The position numbers and the translations under genes are program-made. A DNA stretch of 64,000 bases, from assembly GCA_036850595.1 (NCBI GenBank), contig CM072148.1, forward strand, positions 3,876,100-3,940,099. The letters are read 5' to 3'. The DNA comes from Rhyacichthys aspro (Eukaryota; Chordata; Actinopteri; Gobiiformes; Rhyacichthyidae). This document shows, piece by piece, positions 1-12,000 of the stretch (position 1 is the first letter of the stretch; the number at the start of each line of letters is the position of its first letter). The notes beneath the pieces were generated by a model. That model was not told where the DNA came from, did not search any database, and saw nothing but the letters and a program-made list of their open reading frames with translations.

Positions 1-117
1 AGGTTTTATTTGGATTTGAACCTGTTTTATTTGGATTTGAACATGTTTTATTTGGATTTGAACATGTTTTATTTGGATTTGAACATGTTTTATTTGGATT
101 TTAACAGGTTTTATCAG
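1..117. repeat. 21-bp minisatellite array, cut by window edge
   Basis: Five successive 21-base units start at 3, 24, 45, 66 and 87 and decay into unique sequence after about 107. The unit reads as gttttatttggatttgaac plus two variable bases. Its reverse complement differs by one base from a common unit of the minisatellite inside the hAT-type element at 23477-24389. This is therefore the same repeat family in the opposite orientation. The sequence after the array does not match the flank of that hAT element, so I cannot say whether a whole element lies to the left of the window. Confidence 0.9.
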
Positions 118-1544
118 ATCAGAAGAGAGTAAACTGCCAAAATAAGGTAGAGCAAAGCTGGATGTAACGTTCAGGATCGTTAAGAATCCAACCGTCGCAA
201 ACTTAGAGACTTTGTCACTATATTTAGCAAGTATTCAGACTCCTCTAGCGATTCTTTTTTAAAAATCTACGGACTTTTAGGAAATCAGCTCTGGCTCGTT
301 TCACAAATAAAACTGTTCTGGTAAAATGCAGGAACATCGCTGGGAAAGTGTTCCATAAAATGTCAGATATGGTTGGATTTTCTTTAACAAAATAAATATG
401 TATGAGATGCTGCTTTAGGAACGATCACTCTCAATATCTAAACTGGAGCAGGATTCATTCTACGCTCTCTTTTTCTTCTGTTTTTCAAATTCTGTGTAAA
501 ATCGGTTCATTCTGTGCACGCCAATACTGCCTCCAATTACATTTAGAGATATTAAAGGAATAAAGTGATCAGATTTGTTAATGTGGACGTGCTGTTTAAG
601 GGTTTCTTATCGCTGTAAGTGTTTGAGGAGCTCGGAGCTGGAGTTGATCTTTTTCCAGAAGCTGTTTGAGGTCTGTTGAGGTCTTTATTGTGTTGAGTTA
701 AGCACTTATGGTTCTCGATGGAGTTGTTTATAATGGGAGCTGATGAATGGGGAAGTCTAATGTTAATAAATGGTTCACTGTGATTGAGGTTACATCCATT
801 TCTCTGACATCCTTTGCTTTTTGCATCAATATTGTTTATGTTTTGACACACTATTTTACATTTTCTCATTAGAACAACACCAAATGCTGTCTGCAAATTA
901 AAAAGGATGCTTTTCGGTCTGTTTGTAAAAGAGACGATGCTGAATTAGAACCGCCCAAAGACAGGAGCTGTTGCTTGTTATTACCAGACGCCACGAGGCT
1001 GGAGCTCTTCAAATATAAGGCCGTCCATCAGGTTCTGCCGTCACTGGATATAATGCTGCACTCACATATCTGCCTGAGCATGTCGCCGCTCTCACAGACG
1101 TATCTTTGTTTTCATCAAGCGGGACGTTCACAGAATGCTGCATTTCCATATCACAAGTGATACGCGGCGGCCTGTGATTTCTTCTTTCAGACAAAATGGG
1201 ATTCAGATAAAACCATTGTGTGCAGCCGTGGCATATAAATAAGGCGTGATGTGTGTCGGAACGGCGTGTATAAAGGTCGTACGCTAACAGCCGCAAATGC
1301 AAATAAATGATCATAATATAATGGGACGGTTGTCGTTTACGCAAACAATTCATAATCATTTTGGAAGCTTCAACAATGAAATCATGCAGCAGCGAGAAGC
1401 CAGTGGGAAAATGGGTCTGGTACATGTTATGTGTCCAATAACGGAGAAGGCAGAGGTACACAATGGTTCCTCAGTGGATTCCAGTCTGTCCATCAAACTG
1501 GATGAAACCACAAATGATACAGTAAAATTAAAATGACAAGAACA
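118..1544. other. Intergenic or intronic DNA, no gene recognised
   Basis: I see no splice-flanked exon, no recognisable protein motif and no RNA gene. The longest open frame, about 150 codons on the minus strand at 1009-1461, has no domain I recognise and overlaps open frames on the plus strand. Confidence 0.5.
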
Positions 1545-2000
1545 ATTCCTCTTTTTAAGTAAAAGTACAGATAAAGAGGTACAAATGTACTCAGGTATCA
1601 CATTCAAATCGTACTTAAGTGAAAGTATTAAGGCTTTTTCATGTACTTAAAGTAAATAAAAATAGTAAAAAAGTATTTGACTCAGCTTCAACAACTAATC
1701 GATGTACAATTGTTTTAATTTATTAATAAAAAATAATTAAGAAAGGATTAAAAAACTCATCAGTCACATGAGGACTGTATCCTTGTAGCTCGTGCTTTAA
1801 CAGTGTGTGCACATAAAAAGATCTTATGTAAGTGCACATTTACAAACACAATTTTACTTGTACTTGTACTGTTAAAGTCAATTTAAAATGTGGTGCAGCA
1901 GAAAGTTCATTTGCTCTAAAATGCAGTGGAGTAAAAGTAAAAGTATCCCCTTCTAAATCTGCTTAAGTACAATACTGGGATCACTTTACTTTGACTAGAT
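1545..2000. repeat. Interspersed repeat fragment of the AAGTAAAAGTA type
   Basis: Both ends are rich in variants of aagtaaaagtac and tacttaagt, with a more ordinary middle. This resembles a widespread fish non-autonomous DNA repeat built from such words near its termini. I could not define terminal inverted repeats or a target duplication, so the boundaries are approximate and the class is uncertain. A related AT-rich stretch with ctcaaataaaagtatttc lies near 2724-2742. Confidence 0.4.
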
Positions 2001-4431
2001 GAGACAAATATCTGATGGATCCACTCACAGAGTCACTGAGACACTAGAACAATTATATTCCAACAGTAACAATCTTGGGCCCAAAACGTCTACTTTTTCC
2101 AAACTACATACTCTCTATTCCCTGTTGTTGTTGTTTTTCTCAGCACCTGAAATAAATGTCCCCAGCAGGTTTAAATGTAATTTCCGTAATATATTTTACA
2201 AAGCTTAGAACAATTTATCCATTTTAGAAAAAGTGGGAGGTTATTGTTTTCCATGAAGTTACATTAAAGCTGCAGGACCAGATTTAGTTTTTTTGTCCCG
2301 GTCTCTCCTCCAACAACAGTAACCATTCCTGCTTCTTTTATTTAAAAAAAGGTAAAACCAAACCATTTTTTCACCACAAAATACTAATACATTACATTAA
2401 CCAAAGTTTTAGTTACTATCTCCACCTCATTAAATATTGTTTCAAAGCATTGCCAGCTTTTATCTCAGTTTAATATTCTACCCTTTTCTCTATTTTCTCT
2501 TTTTAAACTGTTTCACTATAAAATAAGACATATTTTGCAACAGAAGAACCCATTTCTCTGAGTTACTGAGACGATGCTTGTTGACATCACGTCTGGAACA
2601 CTCTGAACAATAAACTGAAATGAAAAAAGAAGTGGAAAACACATAAAGATATAAAATGCAATACAAATGGGCCCAACTGTGTATAAAATGCAGCAGTGAG
2701 ATGAGTCCCATTGTCGCTTTTACTCAAATAAAAGTATTTCTTTACACATATATTTAATCTTGCCTTTAAATGTAAAAGACTTAAAGATTGCACCACTTAA
2801 CTTTAGACTAAAAGTGCTTTTGTGTATAGTTTTAATTACATTTCAATATTACATAGTTTATTCTATTGTTGTATGCTTAGTGGAGTTGGTTTGAAGCTAT
2901 TTAATGACACATTTGCATCTTTTTCTTGTGTTTCTAAGAGGCTTTCTCCTCATATGAACCTCTCACACTAACTGCAGTCTACACCACTTTAGTCCAACTG
3001 AGAAAATGGGAAAAACCTGCACGATTCTTCTTCGAGTTTAAACGTAAAGGCACTGCCAACACCGGAGCTCATTTAAAGTTGAATGTAAATGCACTCTGAC
3101 GCATATCCTTCTTCTAGCGTCCATGGCTTGAGCAATTAACCCACAGTTAATTAGAAAATGTTCCCCTTCTGTAATTCATTTGGAGGAGCGTGAGGCGCAG
3201 GAACGTACAGTGTCTGATTCATGGCCCAATGGTAATCACACAAGAGCAGGAACTAGGATACTTGAATTAATCACACCTTCATTTACTTCACTGAAATTGC
3301 CCACCGCGGCTTTATGATTTAACTGTGTTTACCCAAAGAATATATATATTTCCCTCCTGCACGGCTCCGGAGCTGTTCTGTATGCTCTGGGAGTCCCTCA
3401 GTAACACCATTAAAAGTTCCACTTCAAACGGGCCCAGGAGCGCTCCAGGAAGTTCAGCCTTTACTTAAAGTGAAATCATTCGGGTTGTTAAAGCACAGTA
3501 TTGCAGTCTTATAGTTTAACGGTGAAGAAAGCATGTCAAGTCTGCATTTATAACGATTTGTCTTGACTTCCTGGTGTAGCTTTCTGTGAATACGTATGTT
3601 TAGCTGCTGCAGTGGAGCTGTGGTGCTTCAGAAGTGGCTATTGTCGTCTCAGAAGCAGTTTAGCAGAACTAGGACGATACACGGAGCAGGACTGTAAAGC
3701 ATTAAATAAGTCTACAACACCATCTTTCTTACTATTGTCACAGTGTTTTCAGAAACCTGTGAAGCCCGCTGTTAAACACATAATGTATTACACTGAGGGT
3801 GAGAATAAACAAATCCTAGCACATAAATCAAGTAATAAATAAGATTTTTCTGCTTGTACCACCTATATATAATGCTTAACTTTATAAATACACTGGGAAT
3901 TAGAGGTTCACTAAGTATCAAACCCTTCACTGAACTGTTTATACTAATAATACTTCAGATGACTCAATGTAGTGCAGTTATACAAGCAAAAACATGGCAT
4001 TTTATTTATATTATTATAATTTGCTGTCATTTTAACACAGTTTTTGTAAATATGCAACACTTCGAGATGACTTCAAGAATCACCTGTTGAGATGTGACCT
4101 TAATCTGAGTGTTGCCAGAAATGTGACAGGTTTAACTGTTTAGGAGCAGGTATTAAATCTAACAGCTTTAAAGAGTCATTCAGGAGCTCCTCAGGTGTAA
4201 CAAAAAATGGATGTCCTTCAAGAGCAATAGGAAATAAATGTCAGAAAAGTTAAACCAAACACCTGTTGTCATTATTGATGGGCATTCTCCACCGGGCGAT
4301 GTTTGACTGTGATCGGACCGTCTTTAATTTAATAAAACTAGCTTCATATTTCAAGATTGTTAATGATGTAGTGTGTGCAAAGGACAAGGAAAAATCACAC
4401 TCTTCTCGTGGATAAACTTCAAAACAAACCA

Positions 4432-4434
<3 letters not shown>
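2001..4434. other. No gene recognised
   Basis: AT-rich non-coding sequence. Only short open frames occur, none with a recognisable motif. No RNA gene was seen. Confidence 0.5.

Positions 4435-4470
<36 letters not shown>
4435..4470 (-). repeat. Poly(T) tract of 36 bases
   Basis: An uninterrupted run of 36 T. On the minus strand it would be a poly(A) tail of a retroposed sequence lying to its right. I found no AATAAA near the expected place and no convincing target duplication, so a processed insertion is only a possibility. The exact length is unreliable in most assemblies. Confidence 0.85.
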
Positions 4471-4472
<2 letters not shown>

Positions 4473-5179
4473 CAGTCTACTTTTTAAAATCTCAAATGTG
4501 TACCATCCTTGATCACTAATAATAATTCTCTCAGTTATACATTACTATTAAAAACACAGTCCAAATCAACTGAGTCCTAAATATAAATACTCCACATTAG
4601 CTGTATTCGCTCTATTGAAACTGTGTGCTAATGGATTTCTTGTAGTGTCTTATTGCCGACATGGAGGAACACGGTTAAATTCAGGATCATGTGATTAAAT
4701 GCCCGTGTGTTTGACGACTGAGTAAAAGTATAGTAACGATATAATGCACAGACCTGAGGGTGTTTAGTCCGATGAGAGGCAGGACATGACTTCTGCGCCT
4801 GAGACTAATCCAGAGCCGGACTGTGGGCTGTGGGCTGTGGGTCTGTTGACAGCTCAATTACCATGCTGCTGTGGAGACGTACCGGAGTCTCCTATCAGCT
4901 GTTCGCCCATGCAGGTGACTGGGAGTGAACCCTTTAAACATAAAAAGAAGATCCAAATACCCCACCCAACACCAAACCTCCTCCTCTCGCATTGACCCCA
5001 CATACAAAATAAAAGGTGCCTCGGCAACCAATTACCCCTCACTTCCTCCCCTTAGAGGGTGGTAGTATGGAATGCTGAATAAATTAATAGAGTCTTTTTT
5101 TTGGTGGGGTTGTGTCTTTCGGGTTTTATTAAGCGACTTTTCCCCTGTGGGCAGAGATAAGCCTAGCTGACCCGAGTGT
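4471..5179. other. No gene recognised
   Basis: Non-coding sequence. Pyrimidine-rich patches occur near 4975-5050 and a T run near 5093-5102. No exon or RNA gene was seen. Confidence 0.4.
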
Positions 5180-5437
5180 TTGGAGGAACCCGTCCCCCCG
5201 ATGGGTGCACGGCAATGGCGCCTCATATCAGCGGCGTATATTGGTTCTTTAGCGTTATTTTTAGGCCTCTTGTTGGTTAAATCCTCTCCTCCATATCAGA
5301 GGATTAAAGGATTCCTGAGGAGCGGGCGTATGTGTTGTTGGATTTCTACCAACGCTCAAGAAAAACACTACCCTCTGTGTCTCGAGAGTCTGAACAACAC
5401 TCCCAGCACTGTTCTTGACAGGATGCTGTTGAAGTAG
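5180..5437 (+). other. Unrecognised 85-codon open frame with a hydrophobic segment
   Basis: The frame opens with two nearby ATGs (codons 1 and 8). Codons from about 16 to 34 encode a hydrophobic stretch (SAAYIGSLALFLGLLLV) that could span a membrane or act as a signal anchor. The rest is polar and contains a few cysteines. No catalytic motif or family signature is visible. There is no clear promoter, intron signal or poly(A) site. It could be a decayed piece of an LTR retroelement or simply a chance frame. I list it because the hydrophobic segment is better formed than in most random frames here. Confidence 0.15.
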
Positions 5438-5935
5438 TGGAAGTTTTCATACAGTATTATTGGACTGTTTTATTGTGGAACATGTTTTAAACCAAGTGTG
5501 TCAGTCATTATTGTCCAACACCTCAGATGCTAATATCCAGTCTAAGCTTTTATCCTGTTTACAATTTTATCATTTGGACTTTTTCTTGAAGTGCATAGGT
5601 TTGGGAGGTGGACAGGACCTAAAACAGGGGACAGTGTTAAAGGAGAGCTCCTCTACCATGTTCCCAGGATGTTTTGTGTGTGTTTACGTTTGCAATGTAA
5701 AAGAGCATTTACATTAATGTTGCATGTTTTATCTTAAACATCACCCCTCATCATTAAAAAGGTTAGACCTACTGGTGTATTATCTTTTCTCTTTGCAGCA
5801 GAAACATTAGCCTCAAATGTTGCCTGCATAGTTTGGGAATAAAAACAAAGCTTGTTGCATCTGCACCAACTTGGGCAATGGCCCAATTGGAAAATCTTAT
5901 TCATACTTCAACAAAATGAGTAATAACTCCACACC
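5438..5935. other. No gene recognised
   Basis: AT-rich non-coding sequence between the unassigned frame and the TTAA-flanked MITE. A purine-rich patch lies near 5608-5655. Confidence 0.4.
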
Positions 5936-6862
5936 TTAAAGGTCCCATATTATGCTAAATCGACTTTTCTGAGCTTTTAACCATGTTCTAACGTTGTTTC
6001 TACCTCAAACACATACCCAAAGTTGTGTTTTGTTTCATTCAAGCGCATGTTTAAGTAATTTATTTACTTTGAGCTACAGTCCTTTCAACGAGCTGTTTCA
6101 CACAATGACGTCAATAAGTGAAATAAACCACTCCTCTCCAGGAAGTGCTCCTCCACACTCCTCCTGCCCCTCTCTCCTGCACTGTCAACAAGTGGTGCTC
6201 TGCAGCTCAGACACAGAGAAGCATCACTGCTACTGTGTTAGCTTACTTACTGTCAGCAACATGTATTACTAACAAGCATTACTGCATAGCTCTACATATT
6301 GCTAGGCTACTTTATTATAGTTCTTTCTCTCCAGGCAGCATACATTCTCAACTTCAGTAGGCATTGTACGGTCATTTCCACATGTGCACCGATAAACAGA
6401 AGCAGTTAACACGCGCTATGCTACGGGCTACACCATAGAAACATACACAATAAATAGTTTCTCATTTACCAAGCAGAAACGTCTTGTAGAAGCCTTCGAG
6501 GTCTTTGTGTTTGCTCATGTTCTTAAACTCAGAGTCAGACTCTGGGTCGAAGATATACGGCTCAGTTACTCTCAAAGTTATTACTACCATGTACCTTGTT
6601 TACTTCAGTCTGTTTCCAGCGGCTAGCGTAGCTCTAGCGTGACGTCAGGCAGGAAGTGGGCGGAGCCAACACGGGAGAGCTGAGCCTTAAAGTGACAGCG
6701 CCAAATCAGACCGTTCACTTTGGACTCATGATGAGAGCTCATCCAAACCGCTTGTATAAGATAAATATTGTGTGTTTCATGTTGCAAAACGTGATATGGT
6801 AACCTAAATGTATCCAAAATACACTGTATAATGTTCAAAATAGTATAATATAGGACCATTAA
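5936..6862. mobile_element. TTAA-flanked MITE, probably piggyBac-like, non-autonomous
   Basis: The left end reads ggtcccatattatgc (5941 on). The right end, reverse-complemented, reads ggtcctatattatac (ending 6857), so the termini are imperfect inverted repeats of about 15 bases. A TTAA lies directly outside each end (5936-5939 and 6859-6862), the target duplication used by piggyBac elements. The terminal word is one I associate with a common teleost repeat. The interior of about 0.9 kb has no transposase frame. It includes a CpG-bearing patch with tgacgtcaggcaggaagtgg near 6640. Other superfamilies with short TA-rich target sites cannot be ruled out from one copy. Confidence 0.65.
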
Positions 6863-7389
6863 TTTAGAGAGCCCTGGGTTTGTTAAAACCTTGCTGCTGC
6901 TGAATTTAAACTAATCTCTGTAAAAATATGTAACTAAAGAGCTGATGGCAGTACAAAGGAACCAGAGTTGAATGGAACAAAACAAAGCTGGCAGCCTGCA
7001 GAGCCACAGGGATTTTACACCTGCGTATGACTATTGTGTTAAGAGCTTTAATAATAAACACCAGGAAGAATAAAGGCACTGTGTTTCCATTATGAGTGAG
7101 CTCCATAAAGCTGCGTTCTTTTATTTGTAGTTTCTAGTTAAAGTATTTTGGTAAAAAGTGAAGAATATTTCTAGTCATAAGAAGAGGGCTGAGGACGAAC
7201 TCTGAGAACGACGCAGTCTTAGTGACATTTATGGAAACTCCTACAAAATACAGTTTGTAGGATTTTTAAAAATGGATAAACCTCTGTCTCTTTTCTTAAT
7301 AATTCACTCATTTTTTTTTTACACACATAAGCATTGATACAGAAAATTTGCAATCAACACTGGAGCTCGGATTGAGCTAAAAATACATA
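6863..7389. other. No gene recognised
   Basis: Unique AT-rich sequence between two mobile-element insertions. A minus-strand frame of 66 codons at 6906-7106 shows no recognisable motif. Confidence 0.4.
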
Positions 7390-7566
7390 CAACTTGTTAC
7401 ACTATTTTTTTATTTTTATTTTTTATCAATTTTTTATTATTCATTTTCAAACTGACAAATAATAAATATCAATTATAAGGTTACATAATAAAAATGATCA
7501 GATAACAACAAAACAAAACCAAACAAACACCTCACACAAAATACCCCCAACTTGTTACACTATTTT
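7390..7566 (-). mobile_element. 5'-truncated LINE insertion with 19-bp target duplication
   Basis: The 19-base word caacttgttacactatttt occurs at 7390-7408 and again at 7548-7566. Between them lie 139 bases that begin T-rich. Read on the minus strand, the insert ends in an A-rich tail of repeated AAAAAT blocks preceded by gtttgaaaatgaataat. That pattern is typical of the 3' end of a fish LINE. The exact duplication, the tail at one end and the short length show a severely 5'-truncated target-primed insertion. It is relatively young because the duplication is still perfect. The clade is not certain; an L1-like tail is my best guess. Confidence 0.8.
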
Positions 7567-9046
7567 AAAGCAGCAAGGGCAATAGCACAGCAGCAGGACC
7601 TGTACATCACTGAATAATATGATGCTGTTCTTTTCTGAGTTTCAAAATCTGAATTCAATCCATTTAAACAAACAGCATTTGTGTTACAAAAGCATCAATT
7701 ATGTTCACTGCTGTCTCCATTTCAACATCAAACTGTTGTTCTTTTGTTCTGGCTTTACTCTGATACTCTTTCAGTCCTAACACTCTTTACATATGGTTTT
7801 AATTGTTATCTCCAGCCCATAAACGTCACAGGAGTCCAATCCAACACCATTCAGCTCCAGATTAGACAGTCCATTTCTCTTGAACCATCCCTATTTATCT
7901 CTGTGTGATGTCAAACCTGTGAGTGTTTTAGTCCCTGAGCAGAAGTGGGAGGTCTGTTCGCCGCTTTGTACCCAGCACCTAATTCAGAGCTGCCAGGACC
8001 GTCAGAGCCTTTGAACGCACCACACAGATAAGACTCAGAGGCAGCGCTCGGCCACAGCGAAGCGACCGGTGTTTCTCTGAGAGCGGGCCGCTCAGATGCA
8101 GCCTCAGGACCATCTCCTCTGGGAAATAACAGGCTTTAAACGGGCTAATTACAGGCCACGCTCACAATCTGTACTGCTGTTTACATTGTTTTGATTTGTG
8201 CTTATGTCCTGCAGTCTGTGCGGCGAAGTCTAGTTGGGTGTAATGAGTTCGCCAATAAGCTTTCTGCACAGCATTTGATCATCGTCTTGGTAAGAGGTCC
8301 CTCGTTAGGCAAATTGTTCCTCTGCTGTTGTGCCATGCTCTTTTACATCATTGCCTCCCACTAGCGTCATTACAGATGTTATTGTAAATTTGTAAAAATG
8401 TACAAAACAAACGACCAACAGTCAGAGGGTGTGTTTTAGCCACTTCTCGATGTCAGTTTTGTGTAGATATGCTCCGTTTGAGAACAGTGTACTATGTCTG
8501 CGAGGCCACTAGGGGTGCTATAAACCACGCTCATGATAAATTATACAAGAAAAAACACGACAAACGTTTCAAATCTAGCATTTTCTGGAACAGCGCTGAT
8601 AAACTCTGAAGGTTCACTGAGTATTTCACTGTTGTAGCTCTACTCACTGTGTGTTACCAGCTGACAATAACTTTCTGAGGACAATGCATTCTCAAATAAA
8701 AACGTCTGATCGTCCTTCTTTTAACTTAAAAAACGCCATCCTTGTGTAAATGAATGGTCAAAATTATGTTAGGGTCATGCACAAATGTTTTTAATGCTTG
8801 TCCATCACATAAATGTATTTAATTTTGAAACATGACCTTGTGTTTCAGCTGGATTCTCGTGAATTTTCGTGATTTTTTCTTGGTAACCTGCTTTGTAGCA
8901 AGCCTTTTAAACGACGCTGCCCTGTGCTGAGTTTTATTGATAATATATGTGCCAGTCTGCAACAAAATACAATAATAAATCATAGATAAATAATAAAGTG
9001 TAATGTGTTGACTGTAAAACCGTAGTGCCTCTAAAAGCACAGACAT
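7567..9046. other. No gene recognised; possible conserved non-coding block
   Basis: Around 7950-8350 the sequence is less AT-rich, with several CpGs and homeodomain-type cores such as gctaattac. This fits a regulatory element but cannot be confirmed here. A CTCF-like word lies at 8504-8520 (separate entry). No exon or RNA gene was seen. Confidence 0.35.
8504..8520 (+). promoter_or_regulatory. CTCF-like motif (weak)
   Basis: ggccactaggggtgcta resembles the vertebrate CTCF core, which has CCA, two variable bases, then AGGGGGCGC or similar. It differs at two or three core positions, so occupancy is uncertain. Confidence 0.3.
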
Positions 9047-9047
9047 T

Positions 9048-12000
9048 TGTTCTTTATTCTTTGTGGCCCACAGACCAAGACTCATACATCTACAGTGTTT
9101 GCTCAGCACATTTAAATTAGCTCCTTTGTTCTCTCTGATTGTGTCGTCAACTTTAATGAGCCCTTCCAAATGTAGGCAAATTAAAGCAGGAGGACAAATG
9201 ACCGACTGCTCCGTACCACCATTAAATTGCTTTAACTCCTAATTATTTCGCAGCCAGTGAACAATATGGATCACTCCTGCTCTTAAATGTGAGTTGTTCT
9301 TACAGCTGTTACTTTATCTGGGGTTTTGTGAGTATCCGGGATAAACCGAACGCTAAATAAGTCTGGCCGGATGCTTCGGGGACGACAGCACGTAAGGCTG
9401 AGCCGTGTTTGAAGCGCCGCCGTTTTAATTCAAAAGACATCTGTGACTGAGGATTCTGACTTCAAAAATGTTCATATTTTACCATGTCACGCTTTGGCTC
9501 GAATGCGGCTGTCTGCACACACTGTGGACGACTGCGATTCCAGAACTGATGTCCCTTTGATAATGACCGTTTCTAATAGCTTTTCCACAATGATTTGGAG
9601 TTATCCATTTTTCATGAGGAGTCCAGTGGAGACCCTCGTTTGGAGCCAAGGAGGATTTTTTTTTATTTCTTTGATTGTCACAATAGAGAGCAGTTTCAGA
9701 GCTCTAATTTGTAGCAGTAGGGTTCCTGTCAGATCCACCGTCCCAGTCTGGCATCTCTCTGTCTCTCTCTCTCTTGAACACACTTCTGCAACCATCTTTT
9801 AGTTGTGATCAGAACAGATTGTTGCCCCTCCTCCTGGGTGCAATTGGATAAAACCAGTCTAATGGAAGCATGGCATAAAGCCTGCTTGATTTTTGATAAA
9901 TGCTCACCATTGGTCCAACAGTGCAAATGGTTCTGAATGGGAGAATTTTAGCAAAGTAAATGGGAATGTTTGGCTAAAAAGAACATTTGAAATCACGAAA
10001 CTCAGGAAGTTTACCAGTCTTTGATGAAGAAGCACAGGTCCTAAACAATCCCTGTATAACTCTGGCTTCTCCTCGTGGTTTACTACAAGACTCCCACAAA
10101 ACATAGTCCAAAGCATCCAGTGACTCGTAGCCTTTAGGTAGTGTAGCTTCATCTCTCATGTGATTGCACTCTACCCCCTCACTGACAGCACACACATTGT
10201 CAGTGGGTTGCCATGTGCCACAGTCATCTTACGTTGAGTTTGATATATCAGGTGGCTAATGCCGTTTTGCCCTTTAAGAATGTATTGTTGCCTCAGAGCA
10301 ATAATACACGATTCAACCCCTCTCCAGCCCAACAGCAGCAGAACTAGATTTCATGTATATCTTCTTTAAAAAAAAGGAAAACTGGACCAATTTGATCCTG
10401 TAATTCTCTCCATGTCGTTAAACATCTCGTTAATGTATTGCCAATATTTACTTCCTTTTTCTCTGTTTATGTTTTTGTAGTAAACAAACAAAAAGACAAA
10501 AGAATCGATGTTTTTTATGTCTCATCTGTAGCCATTACTTATTCAAGAGTGAGCTGAACATCTGCATCTATTAAAATGAGTGATAATAAAGTCTAGATGA
10601 TGATTTTTCACGGGTCTTTCCTATTACAATATGATATTAGTGATTAAAAAGTCTTTCTGAAATGTAGAGAAAACAAACAAACTAAAAACAAGTCATGTGC
10701 ACATCATCTTGTTTCCAGTCACTAAAAAAACACTCGGTCTTGGTTAGTGTCATCTTGACCTCAGCACTAAGCATCCAACAGTCAATATTAAAGTATCAAT
10801 GATGAATTACTGTCCATAAGTTCTTTTATATTCTGTTGAAGAGTTTAATGCATTAGACCTCACTCTCAATGACTCAAAAAACTAATCAAATGAATCCTTG
10901 TCTTGTCATTGAGTTGTTGCAGCCAGTGAGTTACAGAAGTTTAAACACAACTTCCAGACAAGAAACTCAACACATTAGCACTTTTAAATGCAGTGCAATG
11001 GAATTGTTATTGCAGAGTTAAAAGCCTGTGATTGCATCGAGTCCTCAGTGGTGTAATCAAAGCCCCCGAGGGTCTGGCAGACATTACTCGACCAGCAGGA
11101 TACGCACAGTTAAAGCACATATTGTACTTTTCTTTTATTTCCTTCCTTCCTGCATTTCTTCCTGTTTCTGCTGTTGACTCAAATGAACCACATTCACTTT
11201 GGTCTGGAGTTCTGGTCCCAGCAGAGTCGCCCAAAAGGTCTCAGGTCAACTTTGTGACATTTAATTGCATACTTTTTTTGCAATTTCAATGTAAACAGTA
11301 GTGTAATTGCTCATCGTGCTGAATTTGTGGATTAGAGAGGGGTACGAACTGCACTGGGACTAAAGAGATGGCATTAGATTTAGACGGTTAAATAAAGTTT
11401 TCAGAATTGTTTATTATTGTCATCTAGTTCTAGTGTTTTTTTAAAAAAGGAAGCTGGAAATGTGAAAAGAAAACACAAGTTGCAGTGTGGGAGTGCGCTC
11501 TCAAAATTGCATATTTGTTAGGTTGTTGAGAAAAGTGTGATATTAGTTTGAAACCATTTCAGATTGTATTTTTGTTTGTCTGAGAGTACAGTGATCATAT
11601 ACTGCTGTGCCGGGGTAATCATAATACTTTCCATTGTTCAGTGTTTTCCAGCTACAAACACAATCCCGCCGTCAGCTCGGTGGTGGATGAATGAATCACT
11701 TACTCCTTGCAGGTTTACAAGAAAGAAAACAAAAACTGTGAAAGGAAAACAAAATCCAGTTTTATTCCACATCATAACAATGTGTTGGTCACAAAAGAAG
11801 AAAAAAAATCAGGATGTAAGCTTAAATTTTGTAAGTCCTGTCCTTTTTGAGCCCTAATTTAAAAAAAAACATATCAATTGGAGTGACCATAATGCATTTT
11901 CTGCTTTAAAACCACTCAGTTATCCAGTGCTGATGTGAACTATTAAAACTTAAAAGTCAATGACAAACAATTCAAAGTGACAGGCTGTGATCCACTTTGT

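Noticed and set aside
1009..1461. 150-codon minus-strand open frame as a gene
   Set aside because: No recognisable domain, no splice or promoter context, and overlapping open frames on the other strand; length is within what chance gives in 64 kb.
4435..4470. Processed pseudogene marked by the poly(T) tract
   Set aside because: No polyadenylation signal, target duplication or recognisable gene sequence next to it.
8819..9169. 116-codon minus-strand frame across the start of the duplication
   Set aside because: No domain, AT-rich composition, and its copy-2 version runs into the N gap so it cannot be tested.
9443..9802. 119-codon plus-strand frame as a gene
   Set aside because: The copy-2 counterpart has indels that change the protein, and no motif is visible.
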